The position numbers were made by a program, and so were the translations under genes. Below, piece by piece: positions 46,617 through 55,327 of a stretch of 64,000 bases of DNA. Source of the DNA: Lewinellaceae bacterium (lineage in GTDB: Bacteria > Bacteroidota > Bacteroidia > Chitinophagales > Saprospiraceae); NCBI GenBank assembly GCA_020636095.1, contig JACJYN010000005.1, positions 620,001 through 684,000 of the forward strand. The letters are read 5' to 3'. Within the stretch, counting starts at the first letter, position 1; each line of letters opens with the position of its first letter. The notes below the pieces were generated by a model that was not told the origin of the DNA, did not search any database, and saw nothing but the letters and a program-made list of their open reading frames with translations.

Positions 46617-48440
46617 ATGGCTAAAAAAATCGTTTTCTGGAACCGGCTTGAACCCCGTCCTCAGCTGAAGTCGCTGGAGCGGCCACTCCGTGCGGAAGTG
46701 CGCGACGCACTCTGGATGTTGTCCCGGCAATGGCAAATGGGAGAATTCATAGGGGAAGATACCGGGACGCCGGCTTTCGTGAACTTAACATTTCATACTA
46801 CGCCCATCAGCCGGCTTTCGTTAAACCGCAATAAAGCCAGAGCGTTTCGAAGTGGCCGGCCCTTGGAGGCAGAAGTAGAGCAGGAGTACATTCCCCTCAG
46901 CTTGCAGCAACGTATGGAAATGGGGCGGCACTGGCTCCGAATGCTGAGCAAATTACTGCCCGAGGTTCGCCGAGAAGCGGTTGCCAACGCTTTTCGCGAA
47001 AACAAAATGCTCCACTTCCGGGTTCCTGCCAACTACAGCCGACAGGAAAAATTTGTCAATGGAGAAAGCCTCAGCAATGAAAATTATACAAACCATCTCC
47101 AGGCGGTTGCCAATGGGCGAATGATCGATGGGGGGAGGCTTTTTGAAACATTAAAAACGGAAAAGGCTTCCGTCTTTCTGGATGCCTACGATGCGGCGGT
47201 AGACTCGATCGGGGATCAATTTCTGGATTGGGCAGCTAGGCTGTATGGACAAAGTGTAGAAAGTGGCGCGGGCTGGAACGCCTCCCAACTGGAATACCGT
47301 TTTGACTGCGCCTTATCGGAAGATGGAGAAGCTGTTCAGGTATTGAGGGTCAATGAGTACCGCGGGAAAAAAATGGATTGGCACACCTTTCGCACTGGAA
47401 CTCCGGCTTATGAGGGAGGGGCAAAAGGATTGACGGAAGAACTGGAGGAGGGAGGCCAAACTCGCCAAAGCACGGTCATTCCGGGTAGGGTAGCCTTTCC
47501 AGGCATGCCTGCTGCCCGCTGGTGGGAAATGGAAGATGGAGAGGTGAATTTTGGCAATCTCGACCTCGATGTCACCGAAACAGGTATGATGTTGCTGGGG
47601 CAGTATCTAATGATGTTTGGCAACGATTGGTTGGTAGCGCCGTTGACGATCCCGGCCGGCCAGCTTTGCCGGGTAGAAAAAGCACTCATTACAGATGTTT
47701 TCGGGCAGCAGGTTTATCTTCAGCATTACCGGGAAACGCCGTCTGGGAAAGCAGAAACCGACTGGGGGTTATTTGAGGTAGCGGGGGATACCGTACTAGA
47801 AACTCAAGGCAATCAATGGCTATTGATCCCTCCCGTATCCGGCTTCGTTCAGGAAAGCGCTCCGGTAGAACAGGTGGGGTTTGTAAGAGACGAACTGGCC
47901 AATATGGCTTGGGGTATTGAAAGCGTTGTACCCGACGGGGTGCGAAAAGGGGAAAATGGCTTTGAGCGGGCCTTGCGGGTTCGCGAATATTTTCGGCAAC
48001 TGTCGGATGGCAAGCAGGAATCTCCTCCGTTACCCAACGAGGCGAAGCTGCGCTGGCAAATCGGTACCACCGTACCTGAAAACCGCATTCCGCTATTACC
48101 GGTTCAACTTCCCGAAAGTAGGCCGGCGCAGCGGCGGTTACTATTGCTACAGCGTGCTGCCATGCCTCGTATAGTCCCGGGATTTCCCTACCGCCGCATT
48201 CGTCCCCAAACTCATATTCTTCGGAAAGGCCTGGATGGGCCCCTGAAAGAGCCCTACTACATTTTTGAAGAAGAGGCGCCCCGAACCGGCGTCGTCGTTC
48301 AATCTTGCTGGCGGCGTACTCGCTGGCAGGATGGCAGCATTGCCATTTGGGCGGCCCGCCAGAAAACTATAGGGCGAGGAGAGGCCAACGGGCAACTAAA
48401 GTTTGATTTGTTGGTGGAAAAAAATAAAGAAGAGGTTTAA
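46617..48440 (+). CDS. Operon protein of unknown function (607 aa), fifth gene
   Basis: It starts at ATG 46617, 18 bp after the preceding stop. The N-terminus is IVFWNRLEPRPQLKSLERPL followed by RDALWMLSRQWQMGEFIGED; later strings are FPGMPAARWWEMEDGEVNFG, MMFGNDWLVAPLTIPAGQLC, FVRDELANMAWGIESVVPDG and a basic Trp-rich C-terminus (VVQSCWRRTRWQDGSIAIWA). It is soluble, with no signal peptide and no known catalytic motif. A 47-bp relic of a second copy lies at 25977-26027. The family is conserved-looking but uncharacterised. Confidence 0.75.
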   Translation: MAKKIVFWNRLEPRPQLKSLERPLRAEVRDALWMLSRQWQMGEFIGEDTGTPAFVNLTFHTTPISRLSLNRNKARAFRSGRPLEAEVEQEYIPLSLQQRMEMGRHWLRMLSKLLPEVRREAVANAFRENKMLHFRVPANYSRQEKFVNGESLSNENYTNHLQAVANGRMIDGGRLFETLKTEKASVFLDAYDAAVDSIGDQFLDWAARLYGQSVESGAGWNASQLEYRFDCALSEDGEAVQVLRVNEYRGKKMDWHTFRTGTPAYEGGAKGLTEELEEGGQTRQSTVIPGRVAFPGMPAARWWEMEDGEVNFGNLDLDVTETGMMLLGQYLMMFGNDWLVAPLTIPAGQLCRVEKALITDVFGQQVYLQHYRETPSGKAETDWGLFEVAGDTVLETQGNQWLLIPPVSGFVQESAPVEQVGFVRDELANMAWGIESVVPDGVRKGENGFERALRVREYFRQLSDGKQESPPLPNEAKLRWQIGTTVPENRIPLLPVQLPESRPAQRRLLLLQRAAMPRIVPGFPYRRIRPQTHILRKGLDGPLKEPYYIFEEEAPRTGVVVQSCWRRTRWQDGSIAIWAARQKTIGRGEANGQLKFDLLVEKNKEEV

Positions 48441-48451
48441 TACGATCAATC

Positions 48452-48760
48452 TATTTCCCATTTTCTATAATCATGCAATGATGCTGATAAAATGCGCTTC
48501 ATCAACGGCGGGCTCTATCGGTTTGATGGCCATCAAGTTTACGCCGAAGTACGGGAAGGCCTTGGAAATGGCCACAGCAGATAGAATGGCCCGACAGTCC
48601 GGCCAGGTTACTGAAACAGCGCCCCCGCTTTCCGGCGATAGGCTGAAAACGAGACAAACGACGGACGCTCCCATCGTCCCTGGTGGTGGAGGACAACCTT
48701 GACGTTATTTATTATCTGTGCAGCTGTCTGGAAGGCCAGTATCAAATTGGCCCTACAGGC
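48452..48760 (+). pseudogene. Deletion remnant of a second hybrid two-component regulator
   Basis: Four patches run in the same order as the intact copy. Bases 48452-48500 match the leader and start near 26072-26118; the string AACGGCGGGCTCTATCGGTT matches the propeller near 27079; AIKFTPKYGKA matches the HATPase N-box near 29095; VVEDNLDVIYYLCSCLEGQY-like text matches the receiver near 29510. Each patch is joined by a deletion. It lies directly after the five-gene operon. The patch AIKFTPKYGK also shows how the frame of the first copy should read. Confidence 0.75.
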
Positions 48761-48880
48761 TAGCGATAAACCCCAGGTAGCCCTCGGCAAGCCATAAACT
48801 CCAAGCGGCCCTCAATCGCCCCTAAATCCTAGCCTGGCTCCAATGAGCCATAAACTAGAAGGGCACATTTTAGCATCGCT
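48757..48880. repeat. Possible degenerate relative of the GGTTTAG-word repeat
   Basis: TAAACCCC, ATAAACTCCA and CCAATGAGCC words occur at irregular spacing and echo the repeats at 17503 and 52679. The similarity is weak and could be chance. It is part of a gene-free gap. Confidence 0.3.
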
Positions 48881-48905
48881 TCCAACCTGCCTATGTAACA
48901 TGCAA

Positions 48906-49064
48906 TTAATTGAATACCATTTTTTTACAGGTATTTTCGAGCCTTAGGCGTAACGTACGTACCAGCATTTTTCCGCCCATGTATCCCAGCGTCATATTTT
49001 TGAACGGTTTATCCAGATTCATGAGATAAGAGTAATCATACCTTGGCAGTAATGATTTTTTCAT
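48906..49064 (-). CDS. Small ORF, 52 aa, paralogue of the one at 30141-30380
   Basis: Product MKKSLLPRYDYSYLMNLDKP followed by FKNMTLGYMGGKMLVRTLRL and a short tail to stop at 48906; basic and soluble. It shares an uninterrupted reading frame and about half its residues with the minus-strand ORF beside the first regulator. Both sit at the edge of a regulator sequence. The function is unknown; the alternative is that both are shadows of a duplicated non-coding repeat. Confidence 0.45.
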   Translation of the reverse strand: MKKSLLPRYDYSYLMNLDKPFKNMTLGYMGGKMLVRTLRLRLENTCKKMVFN

Positions 49065-49085
49065 CTTTCTCAAGCCGTTCGCCCA

Positions 49086-50141
49086 ATGAAAAATTTACTT
49101 TTTCTTTCCTGTTTTTTAATGTTGAACACTATCTGGGCACAGCATGCCTGGACAGAGGAGGACCGCAAATACCTGCTCGACAACCTCAACCGCACCACCT
49201 CCGAACTTGAAAAAGAGGTGGCCGGGTTATCCGAAGCCCAATGGCATTTTAAGGAGGGGCCCGATAGCTGGACCATTGCACAGGTAGTTGAACATCTCGG
49301 CATTTACGAAAAGAAGTATTACGATGAGCGCTACGTTGCCAGCCTGTTGCCACAGGAGCCTGGCTTAAGCCAAAGTACTCCACCGGACAACTATTATATA
49401 GACTGGATGGCGGAAGAACAGCCCCACAACGCACCAGCTAGTGACATTCCCCTTGGTTTCATGCAGGGAAAGAACAACTGGTCTTATTTCCTGGCCGCCC
49501 GGAACCGGAATTATAAAATGATTGAAACCACCGATGTGGATTTCCGGGCGCATTACACCTACCGCAGCAGCGGAAAACGGTGGAACCTGCATCAGCTTTA
49601 CATTATTCTCTTCGCTCATTGCGACCGCCACCTGCGGCAGATCAGGAGGATAAAATCCCATCCAGAGTTCCCCCAAGAAGGTGTGGGCGTAAACGAAGAA
49701 AAAGAACTGGCCGCTATCCTGGAAGTGGTCGAAGCGGAAACCACCTGTTTTTTCTCCCGCGATTACAACTGCTGGCAACAGCACTGGGTACAGGAAGCTC
49801 ATGCCTTCCAGGCCTGGAACAACGCCGACGGCACCTTCGACGCCCGCGTGGGCTGGGAAGCCGTGGATAAGGAGATTACCGATTATATAAAAAACAACCC
49901 TGTAGGCCCCACAAAAACCAGCCATCCCAAAGTGATCCGCAAAAACTACGTCGTCAAATTCTATGGCAATGAGGCGGCCTACCTCACCTGGGACCAGTAC
50001 AATAGCGACATCGAAGCCCTGAGGTTCCGCTACAGCAAGGAAAGCCGCATTATGGAAAAACACGAGGGCAAGTGGAAGATTGCCCACGTCTCCGCCTTCT
50101 GGGATTATAAGAACCGGTTTACGGAAGAGCAGATCGAATGA
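49086..50141 (+). CDS. Exported DinB-like protein with C-terminal NTF2/SnoaL-like domain
   Basis: A 351-aa protein with signal peptide MKNLLFLSCFLMLNTIWAQ. Residues 25-190 form a DinB/DfsB four-helix bundle with metal-ligand-like histidines (QVVEHLGIYEKKYY, LFAHCDRHLRQIRRIKSHP). Residues 215-345 look like a SnoaL/NTF2 fold of the kind often seen in polyketide-tailoring or bacterial stress proteins (SRDYNCWQQHWVQEAHAF, WKIAHVSAFWDYK). It is transcribed away from the operon and intact, unlike its neighbours. Its enzymatic role is unknown. Confidence 0.75.
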   Translation: MKNLLFLSCFLMLNTIWAQHAWTEEDRKYLLDNLNRTTSELEKEVAGLSEAQWHFKEGPDSWTIAQVVEHLGIYEKKYYDERYVASLLPQEPGLSQSTPPDNYYIDWMAEEQPHNAPASDIPLGFMQGKNNWSYFLAARNRNYKMIETTDVDFRAHYTYRSSGKRWNLHQLYIILFAHCDRHLRQIRRIKSHPEFPQEGVGVNEEKELAAILEVVEAETTCFFSRDYNCWQQHWVQEAHAFQAWNNADGTFDARVGWEAVDKEITDYIKNNPVGPTKTSHPKVIRKNYVVKFYGNEAAYLTWDQYNSDIEALRFRYSKESRIMEKHEGKWKIAHVSAFWDYKNRFTEEQIE

Positions 50142-50234
50142 GCGCAAGCGTGTGATGCAATTTTCCAACCTACCTAAATAGCTTTAGATGAAAGAGAAGT
50201 TACTATTCAGCATGGGGTCTGAAATACGCCTGAC

Positions 50235-50314
50235 GCAAAATTTTGTAGACTTTTTCCCGCTGGAACCCCTTCTCATTCCCCTTGGAAGGGGAAGGGCGGC
50301 TTACAAAATTTTGC
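50235..50314. repeat. Hairpin element upstream of the glycine-rich gene
   Basis: GCAAAATTTTGTA (50235-50247) and TACAAAATTTTGC (50302-50314) are perfect complements; inside, GGAACCCCTT pairs with AAGGGGAA-type sequence. An 80-bp stem-loop, 20 bp before ATG 50336. Confidence 0.65.
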
Positions 50315-50335
50315 TTGAGGGGTCAAATCACCACG

Positions 50336-51764
50336 ATGCTGAATAGTTACAAAGAGAAAATGATAGTGGTGGCTGCCGTACTGCTGGCGGCGGCCTCTTC
50401 CACAGTAGTATCCGCCCAATCGTGCGGCGCCATGATCACCTATACGACTCCGGGCGGATTGCATGACTGCACCGTCCCCGTCGGCGTTGATCAGCTAACC
50501 ATCACGGCTACAGGGGCGGATGGAGGCGAACGAGGCTCCGCCAGGTTTGGGGGTTCCGGCGGTTCAGTGTCCGCTACCTTTAGCGTTGCACCCGGAGATC
50601 ATATTAGGGTTATCGTATGGGAAGCAGGGGAGGATGAGTTTCACGCAGCCGGCGGCGGCGGCGGCACGGCGGTCATCAACTGCGGCAATCCTCAGGATTG
50701 TGCCGGCGGAACGCTGCTTGTCGTTGCAGGGGGAGGGGGAGGCGCTGGAAGGCAAAATGGCAGAGGCGGCTCTAGTTCGGCAGGCAGTGGAAACGGTGGG
50801 AACGCTATCGAAGGCGGAAGTGGGGGAGGGCTCAATTCCGGAGGCACGGGTTGTGGCAGTTGTGATGGAGGCGCCGCTGTTTTAGGTGGACAGGCATCAA
50901 ATACTTCCATATCTCAACCGGGCACCAATGCGGGAAGTACCATAGGGGATGGGGGAGAGGGATATGGGGCGGCGGTGCCGGCAGTTACAATACCGGCGGA
51001 GGGGTGCAACGTCTTAACGGCGGCGGCGGCGGCGGCTATTCCGGAGGAAACGGCGGGGCGGATGATGGAGTGAATTACCGAATAGCGGCGGGTCAGGAGG
51101 AAGCAATTATATAAGGTCCGGCGCCACAGCAATAACCAACAGCAGCGGCGTGGATGGCGGTAGCGGCGGCGACAACACCAATGGATCAGTAACCCTCGAC
51201 TTTTCCCAGGTTCTACCGGTTGAATTGGTACAGTTTACCGCGCTTTTTCAAAAAGGACAGGTGGAATTAAGATGGGAAACCGCTACGGAACTCAATAATG
51301 CCGGTTTCGATATCCAGCGCTCCGCCGACGGGCGCGACTGGCAATCCCTGGCCTTCGTTCCTGGCGCCGGCACGGCCCAGGAAACACAATCTTACACATA
51401 TATAGACGAACGCCCCCTGCCCGTTCTCAACTACTACCGCCTTAAACAGATTGATTTCGATGGGCAATTCGAATATTCCAAAATTGTTAGTGTGGATGCA
51501 GGTGGAGAGGATAATGGCATCCGCCTTTATCCCAACCCAGCTTCCGACGCAACCACCCTCGCCTTCGAAACAGCCTATGCCGGAGAGGCGGTGCTTAACC
51601 TGTATAACCCTGTAGGCCAAATAGTGAAAACACAACCCCTTTCGCTGGAGCCTGGCGCCTTTCGGGCCGGGATCGAACTGGATGGGCTTCCGGCGGGGGT
51701 GTACCTGGTGGAGGTGCGCTATGGGAAGCAGCGTATGCAGAAGCGGTTCGTCCTTCAGAAATAG
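50336..51764 (+). pseudogene. Glycine-rich exoprotein with T9SS type A sorting domain, two frameshifts
   Basis: Starts at ATG 50336 (MLNSYKEKMIVVAAVLLAAA, signal peptide) and encodes a Gly/Ser-rich beta domain (GGSGGSVSATFSVAPGDHIRV). The frame shifts near 50970 and near 51083, with the glycine repeat readable as GYSGGNGGADDGVNYR and then NSGGSGGSNYIRSGATAIT in other frames. The 3' part encodes VELVQFTALFQKGQVELRWE, an Fn3-like segment, and the T9SS sorting domain IRLYPNPASDATTLAFET...GLPAGVYLVEVRYGKQRMQKRF. It would be secreted by the type IX system. The shifts lie in GGC-type repeats, so slippage or sequencing error is possible. Confidence 0.75.
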
Positions 51765-51795
51765 GCCTTCATTAAAAAACTAAAAAACACAAAAC

Positions 51796-52661
51796 ATGAA
51801 CCAACGACTCACAACTCTCCCCCTCCTTCTTACCTTCCTGCTGGCTAGTTCCATGCTGCTCATTAGTTGCCAGCCTGCTCCATCCGGCGAAGCTAAAACA
51901 GCATCAGGGTCGGAAGCCCACAAAACCAGCAGCGCCGATCAACTCCAGGGCACCTGGAAACTGCTGGCCGCCAAATGGAACGCCGATACCAAGCAGTACG
52001 CCGATAATATCATGTACAAGATTTACACCCAACACCGTTTCGCTACCATTTTTTTCGATCCGGCCACGAATGCTTTTTCCGGCGGTGGCGGTGGTACATA
52101 TACAGTAACAGGCAATCAAGTCACGGAACATATAGAATACTTTTCCTTCGATACCACTGCTGTGGGAAGTGCGCAAACCTTCCATTTTAACATCAAGGAT
52201 GGCATTTTTCATAAGTCGGGCGCCCTCAACACTCAAAAGTACCCCAATTATCAAATTCACGAATTTTATGAAAGGGCTGAGCCCGGTATCGGGACGCTCC
52301 GGGAAAAACACCCCTGACAGGCGTGTGGAATATTGAAGAAGCTTCCTACGGCGGCAAAAAAAGCGACCTTGCCGCTCGTTACGGCAAGGTCATCAAAATC
52401 ATTACCCCCACTTACTTTTACGGGGTTTTCTTCAACCCGGAAACAGGCTATTTTAATGGGATTACCTTCGGAACCTGGAAAACAGAAGGTGATCAGTACA
52501 CTGAAACCATCAAGGCCTATTCCTGGGACGCCTCCGCCGTAGGCAAAACTTATTCATTCAACTGGAAGGTGGAGGGAAATAAATTCTATCAAACGGGTAC
52601 GATTAATTCGGACCGCTATAAAGATTATGAGATTCGGGAGGTGTCGAACAGGATGGAGTAG
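51796..52661 (+). pseudogene. Two-domain lipocalin-like lipoprotein, frameshifted between domains
   Basis: The first half is a lipoprotein (MNQRLTTLPLLLTFLLASSM, lipobox LLISC) with LQGTWKLLAAKWNADTKQYA and MYKIYTQHRFATIFFDP. The frame ends at 52317; the second half begins GVWNIEEASYGGKKSDLAAR and runs to IREVSNRME, parallel in layout to the first, so one gene has two repeated domains broken by one shift near 52300. It resembles lipocalin-like or DUF4488-type small beta-barrels. Its ligand is unknown. Confidence 0.65.
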
Positions 52662-52678
52662 GGTAGGATTGGGTGAGA

Positions 52679-52920
52679 TTCCCATTTGTACCCATTAGCG
52701 GGTTTAGGGCTCTTCCTGAACTAATCTGGGTTGAGAACAGCCGTTGCCCGGGGAGGGGTTTAGGCCTTTACGGTAGCTCATAGGGGTTTAGAGCAGTTGG
52801 TAAGAGGGCTTCTAACGGCAAGCTAAACCTTTCTAAACCCCAAATAAGCCTCTACACCCCCCGCTAGGCATCAATAGGCTCATAAACTAAGAAAGGGATA
52901 CAGGCCAGGATCGCACCCGT
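52679..52920 (+). repeat. 230-bp interspersed repeat, copy 2 (inverted to copy 1)
   Basis: Reverse complement of 17503-17732 at about 90% by eye, with a 25-base insertion carrying TCATAAACTAAGAAAGGGAT. It fills the gap between the frameshifted lipoprotein gene and the DUF3570 gene. Confidence 0.8.
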
Positions 52921-52925
52921 AGGAT

Positions 52926-54122
52926 TTAAAACGCCCACCCCCACATCATGCTCCCCATCCAAGCCCTTAGCCCGTCCGAGCGCCGGTAGTGGGCAACCCG
53001 CAGGCTGATGCTCGTGAGTTCACCGCGGCTCTTTCTTCCCGGCCAACGCCAGCGCCGGGCGGGGCTAAACTGCATGCCGACGCCCATCTTATGGCTGTTA
53101 AAACCCGAAAGGTCGAAATCGGAAGAATAAAAAGTAGCATCCGGCTGGTGGCCGAGATAGGGTTGAAAATAGTGGGAAGCGATTTGGCGGTGGTATCGGT
53201 AGACAGGTATGAACGTGAAAGAAGGGTTCAGCTTCATTGGCAACTCCAGTTCCAGGCTGTGCGCCTGAATGCCGAAGCCATCCAGGTAGTAGCGGTAGAA
53301 AAAGCGGGTAACCAGGCTACCTCCGGCAAAATAATGCAACCGCAGGCTTATGGGCCACTGCCAGCGCCGCCCTGGCAGCCGTTCGATGCGGGGCAGTTCC
53401 TCCCCCGGGAAGTAAACGCGGTGGAAAGGGGTGGATAACAAGCCTTGTTGGTAGGAAACGCCGGTACTCACCGCCAGGGTTGTCCGCCGGTTCAGGATGT
53501 GCTGATACTGAACGTTCAGGTGATAAGAAAAACGCCGGTCAGTCGTGATGAAAGGCTGCACCGTATCCCGCAGCTCTTCCGGGAAATACAGCACCCAACG
53601 CCCGAAAAAGGCCTGCGCATCAATAAACAGAGCGCTCTGCTCTTCCTTCACCGGCTGGTAATAACTGCCGTGAAGGTTCATAGACAGGTAATCCGATTCC
53701 ACCGAGCCGCCCATGCCCCAACTGTAGGACTGCCCCGATTCGGGCCTATCCTGTTCCCATCCCAACTGTACGGAGGCCCGGATATCGCTGCTGGAAGCCG
53801 AGGACATCCGGCTGTCGATCCGGTCAGTCGATGCAGAAGAGTAGGTGTTGAAACCGGCTTCCGCCGACAGGCGGCTGGCGCTGTCAACGGGAATGAGTAC
53901 GATGATTCGCGTGTCGTAGTCGGTCAGTTCTTCCGTCCCGATGCCTCCGGTGACGGCGCTGTGATCGCCTTCCTGGGTGTAGTAATTGAAGAGGATGTTG
54001 ACATCGACCGGCGCCCGGGCGACGCTGTCCAATGACGATTGCCCCGGCAGTTGGTTGACGAGAATAACCAGAAGGAACCCGGTAATGTAAGCCAGCTGGA
54101 GCGCTTCTATTGACTTTTGCAT
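52926..54122 (-). CDS. DUF3570-domain outer-membrane-like protein
   Basis: A 398-aa protein from ATG 54122 (MQKSIEALQLAYITGFLLVILVNQLPGQ signal-like). It has DUF3570 features: a beta-barrel-like string of aromatic-ended strands (LNVQYQHILNRRTTLAVSTG, ISLRLHYFAGGSLVTRFFYRYYLDGFGIQAHSLELELP) and a final KMGVGMQFSP. It follows the DUF4266 gene by 58 bp; this pair usually occurs near FMN-transfer and redox genes in other species, not here. The function is unknown. Confidence 0.82.
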   Translation of the reverse strand: MQKSIEALQLAYITGFLLVILVNQLPGQSSLDSVARAPVDVNILFNYYTQEGDHSAVTGGIGTEELTDYDTRIIVLIPVDSASRLSAEAGFNTYSSASTDRIDSRMSSASSSDIRASVQLGWEQDRPESGQSYSWGMGGSVESDYLSMNLHGSYYQPVKEEQSALFIDAQAFFGRWVLYFPEELRDTVQPFITTDRRFSYHLNVQYQHILNRRTTLAVSTGVSYQQGLLSTPFHRVYFPGEELPRIERLPGRRWQWPISLRLHYFAGGSLVTRFFYRYYLDGFGIQAHSLELELPMKLNPSFTFIPVYRYHRQIASHYFQPYLGHQPDATFYSSDFDLSGFNSHKMGVGMQFSPARRWRWPGRKSRGELTSISLRVAHYRRSDGLRAWMGSMMWGWAF

Positions 54123-54180
54123 ATTGAGTAGTCCATTTTTCGAAACAGCCGGGGCTATTCTGGCTAGCCCTATCACCCTC

Positions 54181-54426
54181 TCAATTACACCCACAACCGC
54201 CGCCGCCTTTCCCCCCATTTGCTCCGCTGGCCCCTTCCCGGTACCCCTCGATGTTCATCTCGTAAGCGGCTTCCGGCAGCGGTTTCAGCGCCATATTCCG
54301 GTCGTTGAGGTAGGCGCGCTGGTAAGGCCGCACGGTTTCGCAGGCGCTGAGGGAGAGTAGGGCCAGGATCAGGAGAACAACTTTATCCACGGTAATTTTT
54401 TTGTTAATCGCGTTGGTTAATTTCAT
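54181..54426 (-). CDS. DUF4266-domain small lipoprotein
   Basis: An 81-aa lipoprotein (lipobox LSLSAC) with the DUF4266 pattern ETVRPYQRAYLNDRNMALKP and a Gly/Cys-rich C-terminus (GGKGGGGCGCN). DUF4266 and DUF3570 genes are typical neighbours. Its start overlaps the preceding gene's stop by four bases. Confidence 0.88.
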   Translation of the reverse strand: MKLTNAINKKITVDKVVLLILALLSLSACETVRPYQRAYLNDRNMALKPLPEAAYEMNIEGYREGASGANGGKGGGGCGCN

Positions 54427-55055
54427 CGTGCCGCTCCGAAGGAATACCTCAATCCCACCGCCAGGCCCATCGAGAAAATATTATGCCTCGCATCCGTCCC
54501 TTTTCCGGTAATGCTGTTCCACTGATAGGCTGGGCTGATGGTAAGCCAGGGCCTGCCGATGCGGGCCAGGCAGGTAAGGCCGCCTTCGATGAAGCGTTGC
54601 CGGTGCAGGTCCGCCTGCTGCGGATAACCGGTAGTCGGGCGGAAAAAGCCTGCCCGCAGGCTCGGCCCCAGACGCAATCCTTTCTTTTGGATCATGTAAT
54701 ATTCTCCCCGGATGTATAGGTGAATGAATTGGATGAAACCTTCCGCGATGGGGTAGATATAACGTCTGTCGCGCTGATTCTGGTTGACCCGCAGTTCGTT
54801 GTCGAAAAAAACAGTGTAAGCGAGCCCTGCGCCGGCGCTGAAGCTCTGTGCCTGGTAGCCCCCCTGCAGGTAACCTTCCAGGGAAGGTGAGAAATGGCTG
54901 TAGTGCAGGCCCTCGCCGCCGTATACACCTTGGCCGTTTTCTCCCAAATTGTACTGCCAGATGCCAGAGCGGAAGGCGCCGCCCGGTTCGATGAACCACG
55001 ATTGGGCATACAGGGGTAAAGGGAGCATCATCAGCAGGGATATCCATATTCTCAT
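54423..55055 (-). CDS. Outer-membrane beta-barrel-like protein
   Basis: A 210-aa exported protein starting at ATG 55055 (MRIWISLLMMLPLPLYAQ). Alternating aromatic strands (SWFIEPGGAFRSGIWQYNLG, SAGAGLAYTVFFDNELRV, FIQFIHLYIRGEYYMIQKKGLRLGP, FSMGLAVGLRYSF) suggest a small OMP barrel. The upstream frame to 55169 is open but not signal-like. It heads the DUF4266-DUF3570 operon. Confidence 0.7.
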   Translation of the reverse strand: MRIWISLLMMLPLPLYAQSWFIEPGGAFRSGIWQYNLGENGQGVYGGEGLHYSHFSPSLEGYLQGGYQAQSFSAGAGLAYTVFFDNELRVNQNQRDRRYIYPIAEGFIQFIHLYIRGEYYMIQKKGLRLGPSLRAGFFRPTTGYPQQADLHRQRFIEGGLTCLARIGRPWLTISPAYQWNSITGKGTDARHNIFSMGLAVGLRYSFGAAR

Positions 55056-55073
55056 AAGCCGTATTTCAGCGGC

Positions 55074-55081
55074 ACAAGTTA
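55074..55081 (-). promoter_or_regulatory. Bacteroidota -7 box (TAACTTGT)
   Basis: TAACTTGT on the minus strand, 18 bp before ATG 55055, one mismatch from TAnnTTTG. Confidence 0.4.
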
Positions 55082-55208
55082 GAGATACTCCGATTGGAAT
55101 ACAACCCTCACTATGTCTCCGGTTTTTCATTTGCTGCCCAATGGTGAGGCCATTATTGCCAATCTGCATTCAATTGGAAATTTCCACCTATTTCTCAATT
55201 TATAGCAA

Positions 55209-55320
55209 CATCACAACATCACAACATCCCTACATCCCTACATCCCTACATCACAACATCACAACATCACAACATCCCTACATCACAACATCACAACATC
55301 ACAACATCACAACATCACAC
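55209..55320. repeat. Octamer tandem array, two-letter pattern
   Basis: Fourteen 8-bp units read as CATCACAA (A) or CATCCCTA (B) in the order A A B B B A A A B A A A A A', where the last ends CATCACAC. It lies between the barrel operon and the OmpA-lectin gene and borders a run of C. It is untranslated. Confidence 0.85.
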
Positions 55321-55327
55321 CCCCCCC

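Noticed and set aside
30436..48440. Extracellular contractile injection system or phage tail
   Set aside because: No sheath, tube, spike, baseplate or AAA+ ATPase homologue is recognisable among the five large proteins.
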